Below, one piece after another: positions 1 to 11,057 of a stretch of DNA of 64,000 bases. This DNA is from Acanthamoeba sp. SK_2022b (lineage: Eukaryota; Discosea; Longamoebia; Acanthamoebidae): contig JANDJZ010000144.1 in the NCBI GenBank assembly GCA_027943245.1, forward strand, positions 47,355 to 111,354. The letters are read 5' to 3'. The notes under the pieces were generated by a model, which saw only the letters and a program-made list of their open reading frames with translations, had not been told where the DNA came from and searched no databases. Made by a program: the position numbers and the translations under genes. How positions within the stretch are numbered: the stretch's first letter is position 1; every line of letters starts with the position of its first letter.

Positions 1-45
1 CTTGCCAAGTTTGACAATTTCAATTTTATAAAAACAAAAATGTAG

Positions 46-1754
46 GAGGGCCTGGACCTCTACTTCGCGCTGGCTCGCGGCATCCCCGGCGCCAGGGCGC
101 TTCACATGACCAAGTGGTTCGACACCAACTACCACTACCTGGTGCCCGAGATCGAGGAGCCCTTCCTCGCCGGCAAGTTCGCTGCCGAGGTCGACTTCTC
201 CGACTTCCTCCAGCAGATCACCAAGTCCCGCGACATCGTCGCCGCTGCCGCCGGCGGTAAGAAGGTAACGGACCGGACCCGGTGAGGTCCACTAGCGCGC
301 GCCTTCGCTTTGCTTCAATTCAACCTCTCCTGCCCGGCGATCGTCGAAATCGATGGCGAACCGATGGGCGGGACTGAGGACCGCGTGCGGTTGGAGGAGA
401 GGACAGCCATCAGCTACCTTGAGTGGTCTGAGTCTGTTTCCTTCCATCCTCCCTCAGCTCTTGCTTTTTTTAAAAAAAATTAATTCATTTTCGTTTTTCA
501 TTTTTTTTGCTGACATTGACATGAATTCGTTGTTCGCAGGTCCAGTCTCTGCCCATCGTGCTCGGCCCGGTGACCCTGGTCAAGCTCTGCCGCTACATCG
601 TCGGCGGCCAGCAGGCGACCGACGCCCGCAAGGCCCAGCTGGCCTCGGCCTTCCTCAAGGACCACATCCTGCCCCACTACGTCAAGCTGTTCAAGCAGCT
701 CAAGGAGGCCAGCGTCGAAGAGGTTCTGTTCCAGGAGCCCATCCTCGTGGTCCACCACGACGCCGAGACTCGCGCGCTCCTGACCCACGTCCTCGAGGCG
801 CTGGCCGCCGACGGGCCCAAGGTCCACCTGGTCACCTTCTTCGACGACCTCGGCGAGGAGACCTTCAAGTGGCTCCACGCCGCGCCCAAGAACGTCGTCG
901 GCGTCAGCCTCGACTTCACCCGCGGCGACAACGTTGGCCTCCTGGCCAAGCACGGTTTCCCCAAGCACCTCACCCTCGGCGCCGGCGTGGTCGACGCCCG
1001 CAACGTGTGGCAGATCAACGTGCGCCCCCCTCGCACTTGGCCAGTCCCACATCGTTGTCGACACAGATGGGAGGCTGATGTAATCCTCGCGGGCGGCGCT
1101 GTGCGTGTTTTGTGTGCGTCCATAGGTTGATGACGTCATCAGCAAGCTCGCGGCCATTCGCTCGGCCTTTGAGGGCAAGCTGGTCGTCCAGCCCTCGGCG
1201 TCGCTGCAGCACGTTCCCTACGATGCCACGGTCGAGACCAAGCTGCCCTCGGCCCTCCGCCAGGTCCTCGCCTTCGCCTACCAGAAGCTGAAGGAGGTCG
1301 ACTTCATCGCCAGGCTCATCAAGAAGGACGGCGACAACGCCGCTGCGCTGGAGGAGAGGAAGGCCAACGAGGAGGCCTGGTCGGCGTTCCACTCGGCCAA
1401 GCCCTCGAGCGAGGCCATCCGCACGCGCATCGCCAACCTCAAGGAGGAGGACCTCAAGCGCGCCCAGCCCTTTGCCCAGCGCAAGCCTCAGCAGCTCCCG
1501 CTGCCGCTCTTCTACACGACCAGCATCGGCTCGCTGCCCCAGACCGCCACCGTGCGCGGCCTGCGCGTGAAGCTGCAGCGCGGCCGCATCACGCCCGAGG
1601 AATACAGGTCGCAGATCGACCAGCACATCGCCCACTCGATCGGCCTCCAGGAGGGCCTCGGCATCGACGTGCCCGTCCACGGCGAGTTCGAGCGCACGGA
1701 CATGGTCGAGTACTTTGGCCAGAAGATCGACGGCTTCGCCTTCACCAGCAACGG

Positions 1755-1821
<67 letters not shown>

Positions 1822-2824
1822 CACACAACCCACGCCGCGTGTCTTGCCGTTGTCTGATTTTCTATTGGTCGGTCGATTGGGGTTGATTGTCCAGTTGGGT
1901 GCAGTCGTACGGTAGCCGATGCGTGCGCCCGCCCATCATCTGGGGCGACCTGAGCCGCAGCGGCGGCCTCGCCATGACCGTGAGGGAGTTTGTGGTGGCC
2001 CAGTCCTACACGCACCTGCCCGTCAAGGCCATGCTCACCGGCCCCACCACGATCCTCAACTGGTCCTTCCCGCGTGCCGACATCACGCGCCGCGAGCAGG
2101 CCCTCCAGATCGCACTGGTCCTCCGCGACGAGATCGACGACCTGACCAAGGCCGGCGCCAAGGTCGTGCAGGTCGACGAGCCCGCCCTCAGGGAGGGCCT
2201 GCCCCTCAACGCGGCCCGCCGCGACGCCTACCTCCAGTGGGCCGTTGACTCGTTCCGCCTGTCCACCGCCGGCGCTCCCTCGTCCGTCCAGATCGTCACC
2301 CACATGTGTACGTTTGCCTCTCTCTCTCTCTCTCCTCCACCAACCGCAGACGTGATGTGCGATGTGTTGACTTGGTGGTGTTCCTGTGATCAGGCTACGC
2401 TGAGTTCGACGACGTGATGGCCGCCATCGACGCGCTCGACGCCGATGTGATCTCGATCGAGAACTCGCGCAACAACGACAAGACCATCAAGGACCTGACG
2501 GCCTACGGCTACGAGAGGGACATCGGTCCCGGCGTGTACGACATCCACAGCCCGGTGGTGCCCACCGTCGACGAGATCGTCGAGAAGCTGCGCCTCTTCC
2601 TCAAGCACCTCCACCCGTCGCGCCTCGTGGTCAACCCCGACTGCGGCCTTAAGACCCGCCAGTGGAAGGAGGTCGTCCCGTCGCTGCGCAACATGGTCAC
2701 CGCCGCCAGCATCCTCAGGGCCGAGTACGAGTCCAACGAGAAGCACCGGAAGAATGGGCTGGCCAACAAGAACGTCGACTCGCTCAACAAGGACAGCGAA
2801 GAGACCAAGGGAGGCGACGCTTAG
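46..2824 (+). CDS. metE: Cobalamin-independent methionine synthase, 5'-partial
   Basis: Transfers the methyl group of 5-methyltetrahydropteroyl-polyglutamate to homocysteine, the last step of methionine synthesis. Five exons are visible: 46-264, 540-1019, 1126-1754, 1895-2307 and 2394-2824, together 723 residues in frame. The N-terminal barrel shows [11 protein letters not shown] and LGPVTLVKL. The C-terminal catalytic barrel shows [23 protein letters not shown] and [11 protein letters not shown]. The zinc ligands expected in this family are visible as the His and Cys of VTHMCYAEF and the Cys of [10 protein letters not shown]. Compared with bacterial MetE, roughly the first 110 residues lie before the window; position 46 is an exon start after an AG, not a start codon. 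Intron 3 carries a CA repeat. The last residues are a charged, poorly conserved tail. Two AATAAA signals follow the stop. Confidence 0.95.
1756..1818. repeat. (CA)n microsatellite in metE intron 3
   Basis: Nearly pure CA dinucleotides directly after the GT donor of the intron 1755-1894; CA in the sense of the gene. Confidence 0.95.
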
Positions 2825-2888
2825 ACGTGCGCGGGCCTCCGGAAGCTTGGGGGGTCGGCCGGGCGTTACGACCATATTTTTTGGTCAG

Positions 2889-2957
2889 CTTGCCAAATAA
2901 AGGCACATGCTGTCTCCTCTACTCAGATCCAGAATTAGGGTAACGTTGAGTGATTGG
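2889..2957. repeat. Direct repeat, copy 1, with poly(A) signal
   Basis: A block of about 69 bp starting TTGCCAAATAAAG and ending GTGATTGG is repeated at 3074-3138 with small differences. It contains AATAAA at 2896-2901, about 75 bp after the metE stop, and a GAATTAGGGT motif. It may serve as the metE 3' end signal (inference). Confidence 0.85.
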
Positions 2958-2965
2958 CTCGACCT

Positions 2966-3035
2966 ACAATTCCTCGTAAGTACGGTAAGAGAGAACTCTC
3001 CTTCGGCCTAACTTACCACACTTACTAGGAATTGT
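2966..3035. repeat. Imperfect inverted repeat (24-bp arms)
   Basis: The arms 2966-2989 and 3012-3035 are reverse complements at 21 of 24 positions, separated by a 22-base spacer. The left arm starts ACAATTCCT and the right arm ends AGGAATTGT. The structure lies between the two direct repeats and could fold in RNA or be a remnant of a small inverted-repeat element. Confidence 0.8.
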
Positions 3036-3073
3036 ACTCCTTCGGCCTTCGGCGCCAACGGCCCTTCCGCTTT

Positions 3074-3138
3074 TTGCCAAATAAAGCATATGTTGTCTCC
3101 TCAACTCAGACCGAATTAGGGTGACGTTCAGTGATTGG
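3074..3138. repeat. Direct repeat, copy 2, with poly(A) signal
   Basis: Second copy of the block at 2889-2957, with AATAAA at 3080-3085. It ends about 100 bp before the next start codon. The stretch before it (around 3040-3070) resembles sequence in intron 1 of the next gene (around 3342-3372). No gene is seen in 2825-3240. Confidence 0.85.
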
Positions 3139-3240
3139 CCGACATAACGATTGCCGCGAGGTGGGGCCAACGAACTTTATCAGCTCTCGCGAGAGCGGAG
3201 AGCACTAATAATCCCACCGAGAGTTGCCGCCCACACGTCC

Positions 3241-6200
3241 ATGAAGGTCTCCAACAGCAGGGCCATCCACCTTGTTGCGCTCGTGTTGCTGTGCCTCTCT
3301 TTCGTGGCCTCCGCGTACGCACGCCTCCTTCACGCCTTTGCGCGTCGGCCTTCGGCACTAACGGCCCTTTCAGTTTCGCACAAAGTCTCACTGTCTGCAT
3401 TACCAACCCGCCTGGGGCGTGCTATGCGACCATTGGCGAGGCCGTCGCCGCAGCTGCCCCCAACTCGACCATTGAACTTCAGGACCTCTACTACAACGAA
3501 GCTCCACTCGAGTTGACCAAGCCGATCACCCTCCACCGCCCGGACAATACTCTTGTGCTGATTACAAGTTCGGGAACCTGGCTGACGGTGCGCGGGGTCA
3601 CCCTTACCACCGTTGGCTGGTCGTTCTGGTTCCTGGGCGCTGGTGCCTTCTCCTTCCTGCCTCCACCTCAAAATCCCCCTGATCAAAAAGGCGTTTCGCT
3701 CACCCCGCCTCTGCGTGCAGGTATTGCTCTGGTTGACGGGGCCGTGTGGGAGCAGATGGACTACGTGCGATCCGAGACCAACAACGACTTGCCGGCCGTT
3801 ACCTTGCAGAACGGGAGCTGGTGGCAGCGCCGCGGCTTTGACTGCACCGTCGGCGGATCGAAGGGGGTCCTCTTGAACGGGACCTATGATTCGTGGGTCC
3901 AACTGGGTGCCACCAGCATCACGATACCGGTGGGGTCCAGCACCACTGCTCAGGGCGTAGGTGCGTGAGCGTTGACTGCTGATAGGCGGTGGGATAGAGC
4001 TCACTACTGCCACGCAGGGGTTGCTATTTACAGCCACGAGGCGCACTGGGAGCAATATGGATCACTTAAGATCACGATGAGCACATCGGGAGAGCGGGAG
4101 ACCATCGGTTTACACTTCTCGCCTCCGCAGCATTTTTGTAGCCTCGTGGCCCGACTCACAGTGTGGCTGGGGGTGTCATCCAGGCGTTCTGCGCAGGGGC
4201 GCACACCTGACAGGCAACCCTGAATTTGGGTGGGCCCAAGTGGGCAACGTCAACATCAGCAGCGACGGCGTGGGGACCACAGCATCTCAGGCCCAGTACT
4301 CGGTTTTCGGTTCGCAAGCCTTAGTCAACCTCTCCCCTCTCGGCACACTGGGCCATTTGTCTGGCTGACCTTGGTCTGGGCCCAGGCATCTATCTTGAAG
4401 ATGGTCAGGCCATCAATTGGAAGCAACAAGGCAGCGTGCTGATTGACATCAGGCACAGTGCGTCGACGTCAACACCTTTTGCTAGATGTGTGAACCTCTA
4501 AACTCAGTTTCTTCTGGTCGTTTGTTGTTACAGAGCAGGGGAGCTCGAACGCCAGTGGCATAGTCTATAACTCATTCGCCGGAGGAGGAGGATCCCAGGA
4601 GTCCCTTTGGGAGCAGATCGGCGATGTCAGCATCAGCATCACCAACTCCACGGGCAATCTCCAAGGTTGTCAACGGGCTGCTTAAAAACAGCGTTTATGT
4701 GCTCCCAAGCACGCGCGTGTGCATTCTCCCTTCTAAAGGTGAAAGTGCACGCAGGTTGCCTGGTGGGCCGGCAAGACTGGAAACAGATCGGCAACCTCGA
4801 TATAACACTCGAGAACGTCGGAGTTGCCACCATGCAAGGTTGCCCCCCCCCCCCTTAAACAAGTTATCCGGTGGTGACGGCAGACTATTGGCTCACCTGG
4901 AGGCTGTGCGGATGGGGAACGACAGGCATTTACATTAGGGGGCCCTTGGCTTGGGAGCAGACTGGCGATGTGTCGGTGAGCCTGACCGATACCATCAGTG
5001 AGCTCTCGCCTCCCATGATCTTTTAGCCTTATTGTAACTTTTGTCATTTATTTACCATTCTCTCCAATCCAACGACGCAGACAGCGAATCAACCTCGGTG
5101 GGGGTGGCCTACAGTGGCGGAAATTGGACGTCCACCGGCCAGTTCACCCAGAACACGGTCGTCACGGATCACGCTCAATCGGTGGCCCACTTCATCAGGT
5201 TCTACCCGAACCAAGCCACCGGAGGAGTGCTCAACTTCAGCCGAGCGGTTGTTCTGGAGGGCTCCGAACTCAACCCGATGGTCTACTGGTGCACGGAAGA
5301 CATCAACAACGTCCCCAAAACCATCTACGGCCTCCCCGCTGGCTTCACCGTTGATCGTACAGTCCACCTCTGCCGCTTTCACCACTCAACTTAGAAGCTC
5401 AAAAACCTGATTGGCTCCCGTTGATCGTAACCGCAGCCGGCTGTGGCCCAATCACGTTCCTGCCTGTGGTGAGCCTCGAGTTCGTTTCGCCCTATGCCTA
5501 CCAGTACGTCGCGTGGGACAGGCCCTTGCTCGTGCGCGCCAGGGCGGCAGTTCGTGCGCAGACTGACCCGGGCTTCACCGCGCCGTTTGTCATCCCGGAG
5601 TCGACTCTCCAAGCCAACGCTTCGTTCTTCCGCTTTCCTCCAGGTCCCTCCCCGTCGCTTTCGTTCTTTCTTTATTCCTTACTCACGACCTCTGAGAACG
5701 TGCACAGGCCAGTCAGTGTCGAACGTGGTCGAGCTGCGGGCGAAGCACCGCACCCTGAATACCACAGCCACAATCGCCCTCCAACCGTGGCACGAGCTGC
5801 TGCTGGCCCCATCCGACACCTCCCTCGGCTTTGCCGTGCTCACGTCGCCGTCGCTCTTCTCCAACACCTCCTCCTCCATCCCGTTCGTCGTCGAGCTTGC
5901 CGAGTCGAGGCCCATATTCGCTCTCCTGCCCTCGTCTTCGTCGGCGTCGTCTCCAGCCACGTCGTCGCCCGAGCTCTCCGTGGCGTTCTCGTTTCCTCGA
6001 CTCAGTGAGGTGTCCCCCGACGGAGCAGTCGCGCAGAGCGTGGTCCTCAGTGACGGGCGCTGGCGGGCGGCCACTGCGGCCGACCAGTTCCACAGCAGCG
6101 GCAACGCCTCCCAGCGGTTTGTGTTTGAGGCGCGCCTGTTCGCCAACAACGGCAGCAACGGCACCATGGTGGCGGCCACCATGTCGCTCTTCGATCGCAC

Positions 6201-6899
6201 GCTCACGACTATGTTCGCCAACACGACCCTCACGCTGCGGCCTGAGTTGGCCAAGCTGTCTCTGGCCATCACCGGCGGGTGGCCGTGGCTCTCGGTGGAC
6301 AACAGACTCGAGCTGGCCATTGTGGTAGACCCCCCGTTTGCATCGGCTACTACATCCGCAGACCGCTCGACCAACAACGACACGACCGTGTTCGAACTGC
6401 GAGGCCAGCACGATGGCCAAGTAGTGTCGACAATTCGCGTGCTTGACGTGGCCGAGCTGGTTCACCGCCACGACGATGCGACCACGACCACGTCGATTGT
6501 GAGGACAGAGAGCGCTGTGAACCAAGGAGCATCGGAGCTGGTTCTCCGTTTCCCCTACTTCAACTCATCGACGACTCTCCTTCACGACCCTGGTACACGC
6601 TTTACTAATTGGTGAACGTCTGCACGCTAGCTGTTGTAGTTGCTGACATAGGTGTTTCTTGGTGGCCAGACTTTGGGTTGTTGGTCAACAAGAGGCAATC
6701 AGACGGAGGAGACGACTCGACGTGGGTAATCGCAGTCGCCGTGGCGGTGCCCGTCGCGGTTGTGATCGTGGTGATTGTGGTGGTTGTCGCCTTGGTGGCT
6801 GGGTGGTGGCGCAAGCGGCGGATGGGCCAGGGGCGAGGCTCGATCAATTTCGGCTCGGCCGACGGTATCAGCGACTCCGCTGGTGGGCATGAACTCTAA
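3241..6899 (+). CDS. Large secreted-type I membrane protein with repeated exon modules
   Basis: I do not recognise a named family. Thirteen exons can be joined in frame to 918 residues: 3241-3314, 3374-3642, 3721-3960, 4018-4107, 4184-4309, 4386-4457, 4534-4665, 4755-4838, 4926-4997, 5081-5356, 5437-5643, 5708-6592, 6670-6899. An N-terminal signal peptide ends around ASAFAQ. Next comes a segment (LTVCITNPPGACYATIGEAV) like the start of right-handed beta-helix proteins. A series of short modules follows, each beginning Gly-Ile/Val and containing W-x-Q-x-G (WEQYGSLKI, WAQVGNVNI, WKQQGSVLI, WEQIGDVSI, WKQIGNLDI, WEQTGDVSV). The long exon 12 is rich in N-x-S/T sites. A Val/Ala-rich membrane helix, a basic stop (WWRKRR) and a short cytoplasmic tail end the protein. 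The exon 2 donor is the least certain boundary. A surface receptor or adhesin is plausible, but that is inference. Confidence 0.75.
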
Positions 6900-6999
6900 G
6901 CCTCCCTTCGCGGAAGCTTTACGGAGCGGTGCATGTTCCCGGGCCAATCATCACAGCAGCTTCATGGATCTGGAGTTTTCGGTTGGGGCACGCTCTGTG

Positions 7000-7007
7000 T
7001 ATAAATA
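7000..7007 (+). promoter_or_regulatory. TATA box for the MRH-domain gene
   Basis: TATAAATA lies 68 bp before the ATG at 7075, in the short gap after the membrane-protein gene. This is the normal position for a TATA box with a short leader. Confidence 0.65.
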
Positions 7008-7074
7008 GACTCGAGTGTTGCACAGCTTGCCTCCACCCAAGCCAGGAACAACACACACACGCAGACAAGCAGCG

Positions 7075-7849
7075 ATGATTTTGAGACCCCAATACGTGTT
7101 TACACTGCTGCCGCTTCTGCTGGTTGTACTTGCCTCCACAGCCCAGGGCCAGAGCGACTGTAGGGGCCGGGTGGGCGGGTACTACTATGACCTCTCACCA
7201 CTTGCCGACAAGCTTGGCGATGTGGACCTGGAAACCAAAGACTCCCGGAACCAGGTCTACTTCTATCGCGTGTGCGGAGTGGTGACGCCCCCCGAATGCC
7301 AGACGCCGTTGGATTCGACCCCAGCTGTCTGCCAGAAGGGCACATACCCCCCCATCTACTATGATCTCGGAAACCAGAAGACTGCCTCGTTCCAGGCTCT
7401 TGCCGAAGGCAGCGCTGCCCAGGGCTTCACTTTGGCCTTCTCGGAGAGCGTAGGCGGCCGCACAACCCAGATCGACTTCAAGTGGTACGGCAGATGATGT
7501 GCAGCAACCGTTTGCCGAAATGAAACAAAATACTAATGAGTGAGTGTGCAGTGACCCCAATGTGGAGAAAGGCATCTTCGAGTTCGTCACCGAGAACCCG
7601 ATCCTGCACTACAAACTTCAGTACGTCTCCAAGTACGCCTGCCCAACCACCGAGCCGAGCCCGAGCGCCAGCCCGAGCGCCAGCCCAAACCCAAGCAAGG
7701 AGAACTTGTGCTGCCTCTATGAGTCGGGCTCAGTGACCCGCACTTTGTGCGCCCTGCGGTGCCCCTCGAGCTTTGGAGGTTTCTCGCTCGTGGCTAACTG
7801 GACAGTGAGCCCCTGCACCGGCACTACCTGCTTCTTCCACAAAAAGTGA
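7075..7849 (+). CDS. Secreted protein with a mannose-6-phosphate-receptor homology (MRH) domain
   Basis: Two exons (7075-7484 and 7552-7849) join at a split Cys codon to give 235 residues. The first 24 or so residues are a signal peptide (LLPLLLVVLASTAQGQ). The body has the MRH layout of cation-independent M6P receptor, OS-9 and Atg27 lectin-like domains: a DLSPLADK start, YFYRVCG, a central Cys loop, then FKCDPNVEKG, FVTENPILHYKLQY and YACP. A Ser/Pro linker (PSPSASPSASPNPS) leads to a Cys-rich tail (CCLYESG, CALRC, CFFHKK). No membrane helix follows, so it is probably secreted or lumenal, unlike Atg27. Sugar-binding residues cannot be confirmed by eye. Confidence 0.75.
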
Positions 7850-8009
7850 GCCACGTCGTACGCCAGTGGAAGCAGAAAATGCAAACGAATGCTGCACCAA
7901 TGGTTTAGTGTCCACAATTTATTCGTCCACCAATGGCGTTGCCGCTGTCTAACAACAAAAAGAGAAAGCTGTTGAGCCCAAACACTCGAACTTGCACACT
8001 TCTCCCGCC

Positions 8010-8504
8010 ATGTACTTCCGCTGCGCTTTTGTTGTTTTCCTCGCCATGCTGGCCTCCGCTTTCGCCTTCAGCGGAGATGGCACCTACTACAACGTGGGCC
8101 TCGGCGCCTGCGGTCACAACAACAACAACAACCAGCTCGTCGCTGCCCTCGTACTTCCATCGCCACCCCTTTTTTGCACTTGCGCGTTGAAAGCATGTGT
8201 AAGCTGAACCTCAAAACTTTCTCTGGTGCAGAACAAGCCGCAGTTCGGTACTGGAGGCAACCCCAACAACAACCCCAACTGTGGCAAGCAGGCCCTCGTG
8301 CACGGCCCTCATGGCTCGGTCCAGGCACGTCCACAATGAATAATAAAAATAAATAGCTGCTCTAACTCTGCTCTGCCACAGGTGACGATCGTGGATATGT
8401 GCCCGGCCTGTGGCTATGGCAGCCTCGACCTCAGCCCTGCTGCCTTCTCTAAAATCGCCAACATGGCCCAGGGTCGTGTGCACATCACTTGGGATTGGGT
8501 GTAA
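8010..8504 (+). CDS. Small secreted expansin-like (double-psi beta-barrel) protein
   Basis: Three exons (8010-8150, 8232-8324, 8382-8504) give 118 residues. A signal peptide (FVVFLAMLASAFA) is followed by GDGTYYNVGLGACG, an Asn-rich loop, CGKQALVHGPHGSVQ and VTIVDMCPACGYGSLDLS. The last is the signature of RlpA/barwin/expansin domain 1, with its DxCPxC and a G-x-L-D-L-S motif. The expansin cellulose-binding second domain is absent. Expansin-like proteins loosen or bind cell-wall polysaccharide, which fits an amoeba with a cellulose cyst wall, but the role here is inference. The second intron has a GC donor (GCACGT), required to keep SVQ-VTIVD in frame. Confidence 0.8.
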
Positions 8505-8674
8505 TTGGCAACCGTAAGTTTCAGCATAGAAAAGCACGCATCATAGTTGTATGAGTCTCGTCCTTGATGCTGGCACCACTAAACGTCACGGCACGAGTGC
8601 TAGATGCCTCTGCGTGTGAGCACCTGGTGCAAAAAAGAAATGTCTTGAAATAGTTTAAACTTGAAAGTATACCC

Positions 8675-9734
8675 ATGGAGCAGTCGAGGAGGGTGCGGGA
8701 GACCGCAGAGTCGGGGGTCAACATGGCCATACCCTATCTCAAGGGCGGACCTGACGACATCAACATGGGGCAGGGCATGGTCCACTGGCACCCACCCGCC
8801 ACAAGCCTCCAAGTACCACGCACTGAATTTTATTTAATATATTATATATATTTGTATATCATTATTTTATGTTATTTTTTCAGTCAACTCAGCACCAGTA
8901 GTGCAGCGCTGACCGCAGCGAGTGGCTGACCCCACATTAGGAGGTCCTTGGGCAGGACCCCCCTGTGGACGTTCACAGGTGAGTTGTGCGTGCTGGCCTG
9001 CTTTGACCAGGCGTATATAGCGTCGACTCTCATCGTCCTTGTTATGCGTGGGCGTGGTGTGGGCGGCGTCAAGGTACGGGCCGATCGAGGGCCTGCCCGC
9101 GCTGCGCGAGGCCCTCCTCAAGAAGTGCCGGGAGCGCAACGGCATCGAGGGCAAGGAGATTCACATCACCTCTGGCGCCAACCAGGGTGCCCCCTTCCCT
9201 CCCCCATGCTCTCTCTCTCTCTCTCCCCCCCCCTCTCTGTGTCGTGTCGTGCTGTGTTGTGTTGGGAGAGTCAGTCGGCTCACCCATTGGGTTTCGGGGG
9301 CCAGCGTTCCTGAGCGTGGCGATGACCATCTGCGATCCGGGCGACGAGGTTATCATCTTCACGCCCTACTACTTCAACCACCTCATGGCGCTCCAGCTCG
9401 TCAACGCCAAGGTGCCACACACGTCACCCACACCGCCCTCGCTCACACTCGCCCACACTCTCGCTCGCTCGCTCGCTCGCTCACCGTGTGGTCGATGCGC
9501 AGGCCGTGTTCGCTCCCTGTCGGGCGGACGACCTGACGCCCGACCTGTCGGTGCTGCCGTCGCTGATCACGGCCAAGACCAGGGCCGTGGTGCTCATCTC
9601 CCCCAACAACCCCACGGGCGCCGTCACTCCGCCCGAGACCATCCAGAAGATCCAACAGCTGTGCCTCGACCGCGGTCTCTCTCTCTCTCTCTCTCTCTCT
9701 CCCCCTCTATTCGCACCCGCGCACACACTGATCT

Positions 9735-9804
<70 letters not shown>

Positions 9805-10580
9805 GGGGGGAGAGTAGGGCTGTGGCTGATCGCGGACGAGGCCTACGAGGACTTTGTGTTCGATGGGGCCGCGCACTACTCGCCCAAGGGGCCCAACGTC
9901 ATCAACATGTTCTCGTTCTCCAAGAGCTACGGCATGGCCGGCTGGCGCGTCGGCTACGTGCTCTTCCCGCCGCACCTCAAAGGCACACACTCCACGCTTA
10001 TCATCACCATCACCATCATCGTCATCTTCATCATTGTCGCATGCTCCTCATCGCGTGTGTGCGTGATTGGGCTTTGATAGAGGGCATGGACAAGGTGCAG
10101 GACACCGTGCCCATCAACGCGTGCCAGATCTCCCAGCGCTTGGCCCTGCACGCCCTCACCCACGCCGGCCCCGATTGGGTGGCGCAGATGGTCGCCACGC
10201 TCAAGCAGAACAGGTTCCACTCCCACAGCATTGTCGATGTCGACGACGTTGTGACGGCGCATCATGTTGATGACTATGACGATGACGATGACGGCTAGGG
10301 AGCTGGCGTGGGAGGCGGTGGAGCCGCTGCGGAAGCACCACCAGCGGGCGTCGTCCTCATCGGAGGGCGTGGTCCGCACGCACGGCTCGCTCTACATCTT
10401 TGCCAAGCTGCCCGACGGCGTGGACGACATGGCGGCCATCAGGTACCTCTCGCTCCACCACAAGGTCTGCGTGCTCCCCGGCAAAGGTGCGTTGCCCCTT
10501 CTCCCCTCCCTCCGCTAGCGCGTTCAGATGCAAGCTGTGCGCAGTTGACCGAAGCTTTGACCGACGCGTCGTCGCTTGTG

Positions 10581-10641
<61 letters not shown>

Positions 10642-10772
10642 TGTAAGGCTTTGGGGCTCCGGGACACCTGCGCGTGTCCTTTGGTAACCTGCCGCCCGAA
10701 GTGTGCCAACAAGCGGCGCTGCGCCTCAAGCAGGGCCTGCAGGACATCGTCGACGGCAAGCTCGCGCAATAG
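8675..10772 (+). CDS. PLP-dependent class I/II aminotransferase
   Basis: Nine exons (8675-8812, 8941-8978, 9074-9186, 9305-9411, 9503-9674, 9818-9982, 10081-10213, 10299-10486, 10648-10772) give 392 residues, the normal length of fold-type I aminotransferases. Motifs in order: INMGQGMVHWHPP, VHRYGPIEGLPALREAL, TSGANQAFLS, SPNNPTGAVTP, IADEAYEDF and MFSFSKSYGMAGWRVGY. The Lys of SFSKSYG should form the Schiff base with PLP. The end is LPGKGFGAPGHLRVSFG with the Arg that binds the carboxylate. Closest groups by motif are kynurenine/methionine or aspartate-type aminotransferases; the substrate is not decidable by eye. One intron (9983-10080) uses a GC donor, and two introns carry TG tracts. Confidence 0.9.
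9737..9803. repeat. (TG)n microsatellite in aminotransferase intron 5
   Basis: TG tract in the intron 9675-9817, preceded by a CT tract (9675-9701) right at the donor. TG in the sense of the gene. Confidence 0.95.
10582..10640. repeat. (TG)n microsatellite in aminotransferase intron 8
   Basis: TG tract ending eight bases before the first base of the last exon (10648). Confidence 0.95.
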
Positions 10773-11057
10773 CTGAGAAAAATAATCGCATTCAACACGT
10801 GAACGATTGACCAGAGTTAAAACAGTTCAGTGACATGTCTCTGGCTTTTGTTAACTTGCCTTGCTTGTATCCTGGAAAGTGAGAGCGTCTACAAGGATCT
10901 CGAGTGAGAGTACTTTTCTAATATTCAAGTACTGCCAACCATGCCATCCCATACTCAGCAGACACGCCTTCTCATGTTTAGACACAGCAATTACCGCCAT
11001 AGGTCGGTCAGCCATCGCTCCAAGCACAACTTCCCCCACCTCATCTCGTCGACATCT

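Noticed and set aside
498..1178. Minus-strand ORFs under metE
   Set aside because: The + strand encodes conserved MetE motifs throughout; the antisense frames are compositional.
2926..2950. TTAGGG motifs in the repeats after metE, as possible telomeric sequence
   Set aside because: Single copies within unique flanks, not a tandem array.
9738..10298. Open frames encoding long Cys-Val or His-Thr repeats (here and at every TG/CA tract)
   Set aside because: They are only translations of dinucleotide repeats in introns, and flanking exons in other frames have clear family motifs.
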